The position numbers were made by a program, and so were the translations under genes. Positions 10,489-20,423 of a stretch of DNA of 64,000 nucleotides are shown here, one piece after another; within the stretch, counting starts at the first letter, position 1; each line of letters opens with the position of its first letter. Under the pieces are notes generated by a model. The model made no database searches. It worked only from the letters and a program-made list of their open reading frames with translations, and had not been told where the DNA came from. Source of the stretch: Euleptes europaea (taxonomy: Eukaryota > Chordata > Lepidosauria > Squamata > Sphaerodactylidae); the NCBI RefSeq assembly GCF_029931775.1, contig NC_079312.1, positions 14,949,821 to 15,013,820 on the forward strand. The letters are read 5' to 3'.

Positions 10489-10683
10489 GCCCTATTTCAT
10501 TAGCTCTCGGAAATCAAGCAGGGTTGGCCCTGGTTAGTACTTGGATGGGAGACCACCAAGAAAGTCCAAGGTCTCTATGCAGAGGCAGGCAATGGCAAAC
10601 CACCCTCTGAACATCTCTTGCCTTGAAAACCTAATGGGGTAAGCATAAGTTGGTTGCAACTTGATGGTACTTTTCACCACTGC
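10489..10683 (+). repeat. 5S-Sauria SINE, diverged
   Basis: CTCTCGGAAATCAAGCAGGG, TTGGATGGGAGACCACC and the tail AACTTGATGGTACTTTTCAC in the usual order. Confidence 0.8.
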
Positions 10684-10769
10684 CAGTCTTTAATGTGCCA
10701 CTGGATTCCTATTTTATTTTGTCCCTACAAATACCTGCCCATCTAAAATAATTTATTCTAAAATAATTC

Positions 10770-11118
10770 CTTCTCCCTTGTGCCTTTTCTGTTGTGGTCT
10801 CCACGTTCTGGAATAGCCTGCCTGAGGAGGTCAGGAAGGCTCCCACTCTCCTGGCTTTCCTCAAATTATGCAAAACTGAATTATTTCAGAGAGCTTTTCT
10901 ATACAGGCAATAGGGTTGTACTGTACTAAATGATGCTCAAAGTTACTTGGAAAAATTATTAGGGACTGTGGTCTATACTGCTGTGTACAGCTTACTAATA
11001 CTCAACCTACTATGTAATTTTTGTATCATCGTGTTAAGACTTATGCTTTGCTTGAGTTCTGTTTTTAGAATTGTGGTTGTATCTACAACCCTAATCTTAT
11101 TGTATTGTTTATTGCAGG
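10770..11118 (+). repeat. L2 LINE 3' end
   Basis: The reading frame starts with the L2 C-terminal pattern (TFWN, LPEEVRK, FLKLCKTELF). The AT-rich 3' UTR follows. 5'-truncated. Confidence 0.7.
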
Positions 11119-11512
11119 GATCCCCAACCTTTTTTAAAAATATTTTTTTATTTCAAAATGTGATAATTAATAACAAAAAAAGAAAAAGGATAAGTATAGG
11201 ATACAATATAACATCATTTGATATTTTTAACAATTTCTATCCCTATTTGAGTCAAATTCAACTCTCTATCATCTGTACTATTTAATCATTTATAACCTAT
11301 AAATTAGCTATATAAAAGTCATTTACATAACAACTTAGTATACATTATAATATTCTTTTACCCAGTGTTTCTTGTAGGAGTTAGGAACATTAACACACTT
11401 TCCCAGTTTCTCTCCTAAACTGGCCTGGGATCACTCATTTCACCAGAGCTATCTCCTATTAAACTCTTAGGAAACACTCTATAAACCTTAGAGCTAGATA
11501 TATAACTGGCTA
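11119..11512. other. AT-rich stretch, no gene
   Basis: It begins with a hAT-like left end (CAGGGATCCCCAACCTTTTT at about 11125) that has no right end here, followed by strongly AT-rich sequence. It may include an antisense LINE 3' end. I cannot name it. Confidence 0.35.
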
Positions 11513-12003
11513 TTGGAAAGAAGGCGGCTGAGGGGAGACATGATAGAGGTCTATAAAATTATGCATGGTTTGGAGAGAGTGGACAGGGAGAAGTTTTTCT
11601 CCCTCTCCCATAATACTAGAACATGGGGTCATCTGCTAAAGCTGGAGGGTGAGAGATTCAAAACAGATAAAAGGAAGTATTTTTTCACACAACACATAGT
11701 TAAATTGTGGAACTCCCTGCCCCAGGATGTGGTGATGGCTGCCAGCTTGGAGGGCTTTAAGAGGGGAATGGACATATTCATGGAGAAGAGGGGTATTCAT
11801 GGCTATTAGTTAGAATGGATACTAGTCATGCTGCATACCTATTCTCTCTAGTATCAGGGGAGCATGCCTATTATTTTGGGTGCGGTGGAACACAGGCAGG
11901 ATGGTGCTGCTGCAGTCGTCTTGTTTGTGGTTTCCTAGAGGCACCTGGTTGGCCACTGTGTGAACAGACTGCTGGACTTGATGGGCCTTTATGTTCTTAT
12001 GTA
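11513..12003 (+). repeat. CR1/L2-clade LINE, last coding domain and 3' UTR
   Basis: A 98-codon open piece (11513-11809) has the conserved tail of CR1-group reverse transcriptase proteins: RRLRGDMIEVYKIMHG, HNTRTWGHLLKL, RKYFFTQ, LWNSLPQDVV and FKRGMD. The 3' UTR ends in ATGTTCTTATGT. Same family as 10055-10254, 55375-55692 and 59130-59475. Confidence 0.88.
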
Positions 12004-12406
12004 AAGGGCACAAGAGGGCAACCAAGATGGTTAAGGGGTTAGAGCATCTTTCCTATGAGAAAAGGCTGAAGAGCCTGGGACTTTGACTAAAGGGGGGCAT
12101 GATACTTTTATAAAGTAATGTATGGGGCAGAGAGTGGACTCAACAAGAGATGGACTGACTCAATAAAGGAAGCCACAGCCCTCAATTTGCAAGATCTGAG
12201 CAAGGCTGTCAAAGATAGGACATTTTGGAGGACTTTCATTCATAGGGTCGCCATGAGTCGGAAGCGACTTGACAGCACTTAACACACACAGAGAAAGTGG
12301 GCAGAGATAACTTTTTCTCCCTCTCCCACATAACAAACTCAGAGACATCCAACGAAGTTCCTTGGTAGTAGATTTGGGATGGACAAAAGGAAATACTTCT
12401 TTAAAG
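12004..12406 (+). repeat. Second CR1/L2-clade LINE piece, split by BovB
   Basis: The left part (12004-12137) encodes the stretch just before that domain (AACCAAGATGGTTAAGGGG, CTTTCCTATGAGAAAAGGCTG). The right part (12290-12406) continues with GATAACTTTTTCTCCCTCTCC. The BovB at 12138-12289 separates them. Confidence 0.7.
12138..12289 (+). repeat. BovB/RTE LINE 3' end
   Basis: It carries the BovB C-terminal code (IHRVAMSRKRLDS: CATAGGGTCGCCATGAGTCG, GGAAGCGACTTGACAGCAC) and an ACAC tail. It is flanked by AGAGAGTGG and AGAGAAAGTGG, a likely target-site duplication. Confidence 0.8.
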
Positions 12407-12408
12407 AG

Positions 12409-12503
12409 CCAGCGCGGTGTAGCGGTTAAGAGTGGTGGTTTGGAGCGGTGGACTCTGATCTGGAGAAGTGGGTTTGATTCCCCACTCCTCCACATGAGCG
12501 GCA
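12409..12503 (+). repeat. MIR-like SINE head
   Basis: GAGCCAGCGCGGTGTAGCGG and GGTTTGATTCCCCACTCCTCC are the tRNA-like A and B boxes; the rest is missing. Confidence 0.75.
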
Positions 12504-12653
12504 TGGAGATTCCAGGGACAGGACCTTCTGCATCCAAAGGAAGAGGCTCCGCCATTGAACCCCCCAATCACCCCCTTCCCGCCTCCATCTATGCATGGTG
12601 CATCTTCACCTGACTCCACCTGTCCAAATCCTGCTGAGAACCTGCCCCGCACC

Positions 12654-12790
12654 TAGGGTTGCCAGGTCTCTTTGCCACCGGCGGGAGGTTTTTGGGGTGG
12701 AGCCTGATTAGGGCGGGGTTTGGGGAGGGACTTCAATGCCATAGAGTCCAATGGCCAAAGCGGCCATTTTCTCCAGGTGAACTGATAGAG
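12654..12790 (-). mobile_element. Short hAT, TAGGGTTGCCA family, truncated
   Basis: The right end of the family (TAGGGTTGCCAGGTCTC, GGCGGGAGGTTTTTGGGG) is intact on this strand. The other end is cut inside GGTGAACTGAT. Confidence 0.75.
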
Positions 12791-13385
12791 GGCGTTAACA
12801 TCTAAAGTACATAGCACCGAATTTAAGGGGGCAGAGAAATTTTCTACATGTGTGATAAAATGCCGAGTGTCCTTTATGTATGAACTGGTTTATATGGCAA
12901 ATTCGTGTAGAAAGGACTCCAAGTACTAAGGGATCTAAAGCCGAAGAGATCCCAGCTACAATCGGTCTGCCTACGGGAGGACGTCTGTTTATGGATTTTA
13001 GGCAAAATATAAAATTTTGGAATTATTATGATTATAATTATGTATTTAGTGGTCCCTGAGGAAGGCTTTTGAGCCGAAACAGAGAGATAACCGGACCGCT
13101 GTAAAGAAATACACCTCTTGAAAGGACTGGAACCACAAGACGCTGAATTATTATTTATATTTTTATTCAAGTTGTCATTGTACATATTGTATATAATTTC
13201 AGCATAAGTGTCCTTGTTTGGACTTGTATATCAATGTACATACTATGAAAAACTTATTTGAATTCGTGTAACCTATAGTGGATATGACTTTATAATACCA
13301 CTAGTGTTACAAATTATATTGTTGCCTTGTTGCTGCTGTTTCTGTTCACCGATTAACTTACAGCAGGCTTTAAGTTTACTAAGTA
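12791..13385. other. No gene; possible third foldback-type unit
   Basis: At 13050-13085 the text GGTCCCTGAGGAAGG..GAGCCGAAAC resembles the core of the Penelope-type units, and GGACC about 28 bases on could pair with GGTCC. The remainder is AT-rich and unassigned. At 13385-13406 is a lone end-fragment of the TAGGGTTGCCA hAT. Confidence 0.35.
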
Positions 13386-13984
13386 CCTGGAGGTTGGCAA
13401 CCCTTGCCCGCACCACTGAAGAGTCAGATGGAGAAAAGAGACCAGCCTTTCCAGCACGCCCAAAATTATACTCCAGGGGATATTTTGCATCCCTTCGGAA
13501 TTGCTGCAACCTGCTCGGGGAACCAGCAATTTGGGCTAAAAAGGGAGACGGTGTGTGTGTGTGTGGGGGGAGAATATAAAAGACAATTAAAAGCCTCACC
13601 GGCCCCGTGCACCAGCAATTCAAACGCTCAGCCTGTAGCCAAAACCTCCCCGTTCCTCCCGCCCTTCCAATAGTAAACTTTAGCTTCCCGCCGGTTCTAT
13701 TTAAATGTAAAGCGGTGGGAGGTGGGGGGGGGGGGGGAAGAGAGATTTTGCCATAGAGACCTCTGTGGATAGAGCGTCGCCCTGACTGAGAGGACATGCA
13801 CCATAGAGTTGCCGAAGGGATCCACCACAGATATGAAAGGAGCTAGAGCGCCATCGCGCGGCCTCTATAGAGGCATTGGCGGGTACAAAGAGGGATGATT
13901 TCTTTGTTTGCACATGAGACTTCGTGGTCGTTTTTGGCGCCATCTTTGCTTCCCCCTCCTGTTGGGATGCTCAGCTCTTGTTTT
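13386..13984 (-). promoter_or_regulatory. Unit A upstream block, candidate promoter
   Basis: This CpG-rich block matches 28740-28895 plus 29115-29600 of unit B. On the minus strand it contains AAAGATGGCGCC (13936-13947), a YY1-like initiator, and repeated CTCTATGG words (plus strand CCATAGAG at 13751, 13801; ATAGAG at 13769, 13867). In unit B the equivalent block lies 1.7-2.5 kb upstream of the SCAN exon, so it is probably the promoter and first exon of the minus-strand genes. Whether it is active in unit A, which has lost the gene body, cannot be told. Confidence 0.55.
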
Positions 13985-14215
13985 CACAGTGGGTCGCCGT
14001 GTTAGTCTGTCTGCAGTAGTAGAAAAGAGCACGAGTCCAGGAGCACCTTCAAGACGAACAACAATATTTTCTGGCAGGGTCTGAGCTTTCGTGGGCCACA
14101 GCTCACGAAAGCTCACAGGTATCTGAAGAAGGGAGCTGTGGCTCACGAAAGCTCAGACCCTGCCAGAAAATATTGTTGTTCGTCTTGAAGGTGCTCCTGG
14201 ACTCTTGCTCTTTTT
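13985..14215. repeat. Penelope-type inverted pair with hammerhead-like motif
   Basis: Two head-to-head copies share GCACCTTCAAGACGAACAAC and AATATTTTCTGGCAGGGTCTG. The plus unit carries the fullest motif (14118-14159). The block is absent from the duplicate in unit B, so it was inserted after the duplication. Confidence 0.75.
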
Positions 14216-14262
14216 AGCTCTTTGAGAATAATACTGTTGGGAAGCTTGTTCCAGTATGAAAA

Positions 14263-14667
14263 TGTGTGCTTGTTCTCAGAGGTGGCCCCCCTGAGGAGGC
14301 CAGGAGGTCTCTGAGGCTCCTGCTACTATGCAGAACGTGCAAAACCGTAATATTCATGAGGGCAGTTTTGTGATGGGATTTGGAACTGTAGTATAACGTC
14401 ACGGTAGAAAGGAGGGCACCTTTCTAATAGACCGGGACTGTGGTCCCTTGCAAAGATTTTTCTGGGGATCGGCTGATCTTACTGCATTGGCTTTATGTTG
14501 TTTTAATTTATAAATTATGTGCCTTAAATTGTTTGCATTGTTCCCTAAAACTGTTACAATGAACAATGAATGCAACAGGATTAGGATATTTTAACATGCA
14601 CCTGTTTTATAGTCTGTAATCCACTTTGACTCTCAGCAAGAAAGTCAGATGACCCCTAAATAAAATA
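14263..14667 (+). repeat. L2 LINE 3' end, inserted after duplication
   Basis: It sits between AGTATGAAAATG and TACATTTCCCTGCC, which are adjacent (ATATGAAAATACATTGCCCTG) in unit B at about 29690. The content is an L2-type 3' region ending in AAATAAAA. Confidence 0.65.
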
Positions 14668-14846
14668 CATTTCCCTGCCAATGCAAAAGATCTGCCCAGA
14701 GTTGTTTTTACAACAATACTGCACTGTAGATCTTTCACATAAGGGCTCTGCAGGATCATACCAAAAGTCTGGCAGCCCCAAGTAAAACATGGAGATCAAA
14801 GCCTCTCCCTGTTGTGACCCCCAAAAGTAATTGGTATTCCAGCCCT

Positions 14847-15073
14847 GACCTGGATGGCCCAGGCTAGCCTGATCTCGTCAGATCTCAGAAGCTAAGCAGG
14901 GTTGGCCCTGGTTAGTATTTGGATGGGAGACCACCAAGGAATACCAGGGTTGCTGTGCAGAGGAAGGCACTGGCAAAACCACCTCTGTTAGTCTCTTGCC
15001 ATGAAATCCCCAAAAGGGGTTGCCATAAATCAGCTGCAACTTGATGGCACTTTACACACACACACACACACAC
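14847..15073 (+). repeat. 5S-Sauria SINE, nearly complete
   Basis: GATCTCGTCAGATCTCAGAAG, GTTAGTATTTGGATGGGAGAC, then AACTTGATGGCACTTTACAC and an (AC)n tail. Missing at the matching point of unit B (about 29938), so it is younger than the duplication. Confidence 0.9.
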
Positions 15074-15480
15074 ATTTCAGAGCTACAGTGCCTCTGAACA
15101 TCCTGGTGAGCAGCCACTGATAGAGGCCCAGGAACATGAGTTGTAGTATCTTGGGAGAAAAAGGGGGGGAAATTTATCCATAATTAATGTACTCACTTTT
15201 AGAGGTTTTCCAATCCCATCATTTTTCCTTGCTTTACTTGTGGGGGACTAAACCAGAACTTTTAAAACAATTGTTGAATCCTTCTTTTTAAAGCTTTATA
15301 TATTATTGATCACATCCCAGTTTTGCAGCAGGCTTAATACACAAAAACAACACAGAACAAAATAAATCAAAAGAGGCAAATATGTCTTATGTGCTAAAAA
15401 CGAGTGATGAAGACAGAAGTACAGAGACGAGGCACCTAATTAATAGGAAGAAAGTAGATTCCTTTGAAATGTGGTGTTCA
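15074..15480. other. End of unit A upstream flank; no gene
   Basis: 15270-15450 matches 31090-31310 in unit B (shared TATGCTAAAAA-like text and AACACAGAACAAAATAAAT against AACAAAACACACAGAAACGAC). The plus-strand frame 15382-15642 runs across the unit junction and has no domain. Confidence 0.5.
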
Positions 15481-15830
15481 CTCCATGCCATGCCGATGTC
15501 TGAGACCCAGGATGAAAAGGCTGGCATTCCTAGTAAAGCGAGAAGCCCCCTAACACCACATCCCTCCCAGCACAATCAGCCCCAAGAAGTACCCAACCTC
15601 AAAACCTTGAGCAATGGGGCCATAAATGAGTGGGGTTTGTGAGGCCTCATTCCCAGCCTAGCCCTTGGTCATCTGGGTGCTCTTGTAAAGACACTGAAAA
15701 GGATATCCAACAAGGAAATATTTACAACAAATATTTACTACATGCTTCACTACAGTTCCCCACTTAAAGTGACTTTGTCTGTATGTGTGTGCGTTTTCCC
15801 CCCCATTTTTTTAAACCTTCTTCCCCTATG

Positions 15831-16036
15831 GTTGCCAACCATAGGGCTCAGAGTTCTCCCAGAATTAGAATCACAGAGGATCTTCAAACTACAGAGATCT
15901 GTTCCCCTGGAGGAAATAGCAGCTTCAGAAAGTGGACTCTATAGCATTATATCAACATTATGCTCCCTCCCCAAACTCCAATTTCTCTATTGCCAAATCT
16001 CTAGGAATTTCCCAAGCCACAGTTAGAAACCCTACC
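15831..16036 (+). mobile_element. Old hAT of the GGTTGCCA type
   Basis: It starts TGGTTGCCAACC and ends AGTTAGAAACCCTA, with CCCCTGGAGGAAATAGCAGC inside. Orthologous to 6777-6912, so inserted before the duplication. Confidence 0.6.
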
Positions 16037-16508
16037 TTCCTTCCCCCCGCTTGAATAACCTTTTGACCACATCATTAAATAACATGAAATAATCATTATA
16101 TCATTGAATAATGACCACTCATGACCTGCAGTTGTTATCATTTAAAAAGCAATGGAAGTTTATTGTATGTCTGTAAGCTGCCTCACGCACCTTGGCTAGA
16201 AAGGCAGGACAGAAATCTTTTAAACAAATAAATACAAATAAATAAATACCTCTTTCATCAGGATCCCTGGGTGGGAGGAGACTTTGCTCAAAGCAAGCTT
16301 TGTTTTGTATAATTAATACATCAATAAACCACCTCAAATCACTATCAGTCACTAAGAATGCATAAATTCACTATTGGAATTGCCTCTGGGAGAAAGATGT
16401 AGAAAAGGAAACACAAAAGGGCCCCTGGGTACTAAGGAGGTGAACAGCAATTGCTGCTCCCAGGTACCCAGCCTCAAGAGAGGGGGCCAGCACCACTGGA
16501 AACACACA

Positions 16509-16514
16509 TTTATT
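16509..16514 (-). promoter_or_regulatory. Candidate poly(A) signal of ZBED copy B
   Basis: AATAAA on minus, about 80 bases past the stop codon at 16594; conserved in copy A. Confidence 0.5.
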
Positions 16515-16593
16515 TATGGTCTGATTTTCTCATAACCCACAAGAGAAGAACACATAATTTGGGGCTATATGGGCCAGGTCCCCACAATAACAG

Positions 16594-19563
16594 TCACACA
16601 TCTTCCTCCAATGCACTGGATGCTTCATTGGGCACAAATGGCTCAAGTATAACAGACGCAGTGTCCTCCTCTTCGTCCGCACCATACTCTGCCACCGTGG
16701 TGTTAGCTGACTGAGATGGTGCATTATCGTCACCGGTGCATTCTGGAGGGCAGTGTTCGCTCGGAATCCACTTACTATTCGATCGTACGAAGGACAGAGC
16801 GGAAACACCGGCGGGAGACAGACGCGTCCGAAGCTTTGAGACACCATGGCCGGAAGTGGAGAAAAGGCGCCCAGAGGGAGTGCTGGTCGGCGGGCAGGCC
16901 AGAGTGCTGATGGCCACGGAAGACAAACAGGGCCACACGCCACATTTTCCTTCCCAATAATGCAACGGGTTGCTGTCCGGCAGCAAGAACTCCACCGGAA
17001 TCTCATCGCTGACGTATGCTTCAAGTTCTTGTCGGGCGCTCACCTCTGGCTCCTGCTCAAGAAACGTGTTTTGCCTGACTGGGCGGGGCGTAGGACCGCA
17101 GAGACCCAGTTTCAGGACTCCTCTCGAAAAGACAGAGCTTTGGCTGTTCCGCAGAGCTTTTTCAAAGAAAAGCCTGTCCTGGGAGGCGATCTCTTGCCCC
17201 GACACAGACTCAGTGCACCGCATGTTCGCAGCTCGCTCACGGCAGTACGGCGTCGTCTGCTCCAAAATGTAGGCATGCATCGCATTGTAATTCTCTTCTG
17301 CCCTCTCCCCCAGATAGCTCCTGATTTTGTCTCTGAACCGTGGATCGAGAAATGTGGCTGTGTGGTACCTAACACTGACAGACATTGCACGCAGCTGCTT
17401 GTTTTTGGTGAGTTGCTTGAGCACTGTGTTCCCAAAGGCCACTGAAGGCAGGGATGTAACAGAGCCACTGGAGAAGGATGCTGTTTTCTCCTGAACATCA
17501 GCTGTTATCACGTGGATTACAGGAAGAACTGTCCCTAGAGTGGCATCACTTTGGCTCAAAAGCCCCGTACACTCATCAAAAGAGTACAATAAGTCTGCAA
17601 TGTTGTGCATTAAAACCCACTGATCGGGGCAAACTCGGAGGTCACCATAGTCCATCTCTCGCACGTACTCGTTAACAGCCTCCTTCTGCTCGCACAGTAT
17701 CTGGAGCACGTGCAGAGTGTTGTTCCAATGCGCACAAACCTCTCGGTGAAGTCTATGCTGAGGAAGGCCTCTCCTCACCTGAATCCTTCTCAGGGCTTCT
17801 TGTGCACTGCTAGAGCGGTGGAAGTGACTGACAATTTTACATGCCAGGTCCACAACCATCCTGACACCTGCTGGTGCCAGCTGTAACGCCACTGTCACCA
17901 CCACGTTCAAACAGTGGGCTATGCACCAGACGTGGCAAAAGGATCCACTTCGGAAAGCCTTCACGTAGTTTGAACCGTTGTCAGTTGTGATGTTTCCCAG
18001 TCTCAGATCGAGGGGAGACAACCACTCCTCCACCAAGGACCGCAGATGAGACGCAATATGGTTAGCAATATGCCTCTGTAGCAACGGCTCCAGAACCAAA
18101 GTGGCATCCAAGTGTTCAAGGGCTCCCACAGCATTGCAACCCACCCAGTGTGCAGTGACGCAGAGGTAACACTTCTCCCAAGTGCTCGTCCACACACCAG
18201 TGGTGAAGTGCACGACCCGTCCTACAGCTCCCCGCATGCTTCGGCACACTGCTCCCTTAATGTCTTCCACCAAGGCCGGAATGGCCTTCGTGGCAAAATA
18301 CTGTCTGGACGGAACCTTCCATCGTGGCGCGAACGCTGCACAAAGTTCAACGAAAGACTTTTCCTCCACTGTGCTGAACGGAAGCATCGCTTCGGCAAGG
18401 TACGCTGCCACGCCGCGGGTGTAGCGAGCTGCCTGAAAACTCGATGTGGCAACGGGGACCTTGAGGCAAAACGATTCCTCAATGTTAAGCTGGTGGCATG
18501 TCATGGATGTTGGCGAGGAAGACGGTCTTCCTGGTGAATGGTACATCTGCTCGGCCACAGAGGCTTCCACTGCAACTTTGCTGGCTGTGCCAGATGTTCC
18601 AAAGTCAGCCACACCCTGCTGCTGAGGGATGAGGTTCGAATGATGCACCTCCATGTGCTTCCTCATTGCCGAAGTGCCGACCTTTCCGCATCCATTTTCC
18701 TTCCCAAGGCGCACCCTTGCATGGCACTCCTGACAAACTACTACAAATCTATCATTGGGCGCACGGCGAAAAAACTTCCAGACATAGGATGCGTTCTTCC
18801 TTTGTCGCATGAAGATACGAGACACAGCTGGGCACCCTTCTGCGGGTGCACAGATTTCAGTTGCAGCATTTCTGATAAAGGTCTGCATCGACTCTGCCTT
18901 TTTTTCCTGGTGGAAGTTTGTGTGGAAACTGAGGGAGGCATTTTCATTGGCAGCCTGTGGCCTGTGTGCAGGGTCTGGCCATGTTGTGGATGGAGAATCA
19001 GATGATTCTGCATCTCCCACATGGCCTGCCGTGGAATGTACCATGGTGTCCCCAGGGACTGTGTCATTGTATGTTCCACTAATGGAAGGTGTGTTATGTT
19101 CCACACTGAATCCCTCCTGCCCCTGATGAGCATGTTCAGATTTCAAAATTGAGAGCGTTCCCACCTTTATGCCAGCATCATGCTCCAGTGTGTGGGCCAC
19201 ATGGTCATCTTTCACAGAGGAATCAAGAGAGCTGGCAATTGATCTGCAAGGTGAGGAAAGGATGTCATCATCAGAGGAGGGGTCAAGCTCCTCAGCAGGG
19301 AGATACTGGTCAGGAAAGGGGAACGCCTCATCCACTGTTTTCTTTCCTTTTCCACAAAGGAAGCGCAATTGTGATGCATCTCTAGCCAGTGTTTTGTCTT
19401 CTCTGTCCCTGTCTGCAGATTTCCGTGTCTTGACTGCCTTCGTCAATCGTCCCCGAGTCTGAAACCTCTTGGGTGCACTGTTATTTGGCTCAGACCGACT
19501 TGTCTTTCCATGTGAAACTTCCTGTGTAGTGGCTGACCTCTTCGTTATTCCTGAGCTGGAAGG
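16594..19563 (-). CDS. ZBED/hAT transposase-like large exon, copy B
   Basis: The frame is open for 989 residues. Its 5' edge is a good splice acceptor (TTTCCCCTCTCTTTCAG, ending at 19564) in phase 0, and the first in-frame ATG is only at about residue 174. The true start is therefore most likely in an upstream exon. Layout from the acceptor: a basic, NLS-like N-terminus; an acidic Ser-rich stretch; a BED finger at about 257-309 (YVWKFF, CQEC, HMEVHH); a hAT RNase-H-like core with GVW at about 456 where active enzymes have DxW; TTDNGSN at about 527; CIAH at about 547; and the C-terminal dimerisation motif from about 865 (NPLHYW, PPTSTPSGRLFS). The usual Glu of SERxFS is Gly. The tail is acidic. 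The two lost acidic residues suggest no transposase activity, hence a domesticated or dead protein. Phase-0 donors of the SCAN exons upstream would join in frame. Transposon status remains possible; I found no terminal repeats. Confidence 0.75.
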   Translation of the reverse strand, partial: PSSSGITKRSATTQEVSHGKTSRSEPNNSAPKRFQTRGRLTKAVKTRKSADRDREDKTLARDASQLRFLCGKGKKTVDEAFPFPDQYLPAEELDPSSDDDILSSPCRSIASSLDSSVKDDHVAHTLEHDAGIKVGTLSILKSEHAHQGQEGFSVEHNTPSISGTYNDTVPGDTMVHSTAGHVGDAESSDSPSTTWPDPAHRPQAANENASLSFHTNFHQEKKAESMQTFIRNAATEICAPAEGCPAVSRIFMRQRKNASYVWKFFRRAPNDRFVVVCQECHARVRLGKENGCGKVGTSAMRKHMEVHHSNLIPQQQGVADFGTSGTASKVAVEASVAEQMYHSPGRPSSSPTSMTCHQLNIEESFCLKVPVATSSFQAARYTRGVAAYLAEAMLPFSTVEEKSFVELCAAFAPRWKVPSRQYFATKAIPALVEDIKGAVCRSMRGAVGRVVHFTTGVWTSTWEKCYLCVTAHWVGCNAVGALEHLDATLVLEPLLQRHIANHIASHLRSLVEEWLSPLDLRLGNITTDNGSNYVKAFRSGSFCHVWCIAHCLNVVVTVALQLAPAGVRMVVDLACKIVSHFHRSSSAQEALRRIQVRRGLPQHRLHREVCAHWNNTLHVLQILCEQKEAVNEYVREMDYGDLRVCPDQWVLMHNIADLLYSFDECTGLLSQSDATLGTVLPVIHVITADVQEKTASFSSGSVTSLPSVAFGNTVLKQLTKNKQLRAMSVSVRYHTATFLDPRFRDKIRSYLGERAEENYNAMHAYILEQTTPYCRERAANMRCTESVSGQEIASQDRLFFEKALRNSQSSVFSRGVLKLGLCGPTPRPVRQNTFLEQEPEVSARQELEAYVSDEIPVEFLLPDSNPLHYWEGKCGVWPCLSSVAISTLACPPTSTPSGRLFSTSGHGVSKLRTRLSPAGVSALSFVRSNSKWIPSEHCPPECTGDDNAPSQSANTTVAEYGADEEEDTASVILEPFVPNEASSALEEDV

Positions 19564-20138
19564 CTGAAAGAGAGGGGAAATTGTTAAGCATCATGGGAAG
19601 CGGAGCAGGTGCAAACGACCGTGGTGCTGCATTTGTCTGTGAACTGAACTGCGGATGAGAGCTGGCATGGTGTCCTAGTCAGAGTGTCAAACAAGGACAA
19701 CCAAGATTTGTATCTCTGCTCTGCCATGGAAACTCACTGGGTGAGCTTGGGCCTGTCACGTTCTCTCTGCCTAACCTACCTTGCAAGCTTGTTGCTGTGA
19801 AGGTAGAGTGGAGGAAAGAAGAATGCTTTGATAGGGCTCTTTGGGTTTCAACTAGGCAAAAAAGCTAGATTTAATTTTAAAAATATTCTAACTGCAGGGG
19901 AGCACTGCCATTTCAGAATGCTTTCCTATGTTAAACAACCCTTGCAAAGAGAAAGCCAACAACGCAAGTAAAGAGGGGGAGTAGCTTTCTCCCTGCTGTG
20001 CTAATTTTCTGCTTGCAGAGAGTGGAGGGTAGGATTGTTGTTTTTAATGAAAACAACCATCTAGAGCCAGAATACCACCCCCTCAGGGCACGCATGTTCC
20101 CACTTCGTTCTCCTGCATGTGTGACCAAACCTAAGAGA
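19564..20138. other. Interval between gene 2 and ZBED exon
   Basis: 19675-19850 holds an old MIR-like SINE on plus (CACTGGGTGAGCTTGGGCC, TAACCTACCTTGCAAG). The rest has no recognised feature. It is the candidate intron between gene 2 exons and the ZBED acceptor. Confidence 0.45.
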
Positions 20139-20144
20139 TTTATT
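20139..20144 (-). promoter_or_regulatory. Candidate poly(A) signal of gene 2
   Basis: AATAAA on minus, about 285 bases past the stop of the finger frame at 20424. A plain hexamer match only. Confidence 0.35.
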
Positions 20145-20423
20145 GCAGCAATATGTCTCTTTGAGCTAATCCTACTTTATCTTATGCTACAATAAATCTG
20201 TCACGGCCTTGCAGCTGCCACATGTCTCCTTTCAGATTTGGTCAGGGCGGCCACACTCTCTGGAATGTAGCGAGGCACAAACCATGGTTAAAACTGCTCT
20301 CATGTGACTCCGGCTAAGATATCCCCCACCTCTGTGTAACCAGAGGACTTAGAACCCATACAAATGTGGGGGCCAAGCTCAGAGCATCACCTCGCACAAA
20401 GCTTCGCCTCAGCATCGAGTGTC

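Noticed and set aside
10489-10683. 5S rRNA gene or pseudogene
   Set aside because: Every 5S-like stretch in the window is followed by the Sauria tail and a microsatellite, as in 5S-Sauria SINEs.
13701-13943. 80-codon frame starting at the ATG in AAGATGGCGCC
   Set aside because: The unit B copy stops after eight codons from the same ATG, so it is not conserved as protein. The site is better read as a promoter/initiator motif.
19444-19446. Translation start of ZBED at this codon
   Set aside because: The codon is TTG, not ATG, and the frame is open further upstream to a splice acceptor.
16594-19563. An active autonomous hAT transposon
   Set aside because: No terminal inverted repeats or 8-bp duplication were found around it, the flanks belong to a larger segmental duplication, and two catalytic acids are replaced.
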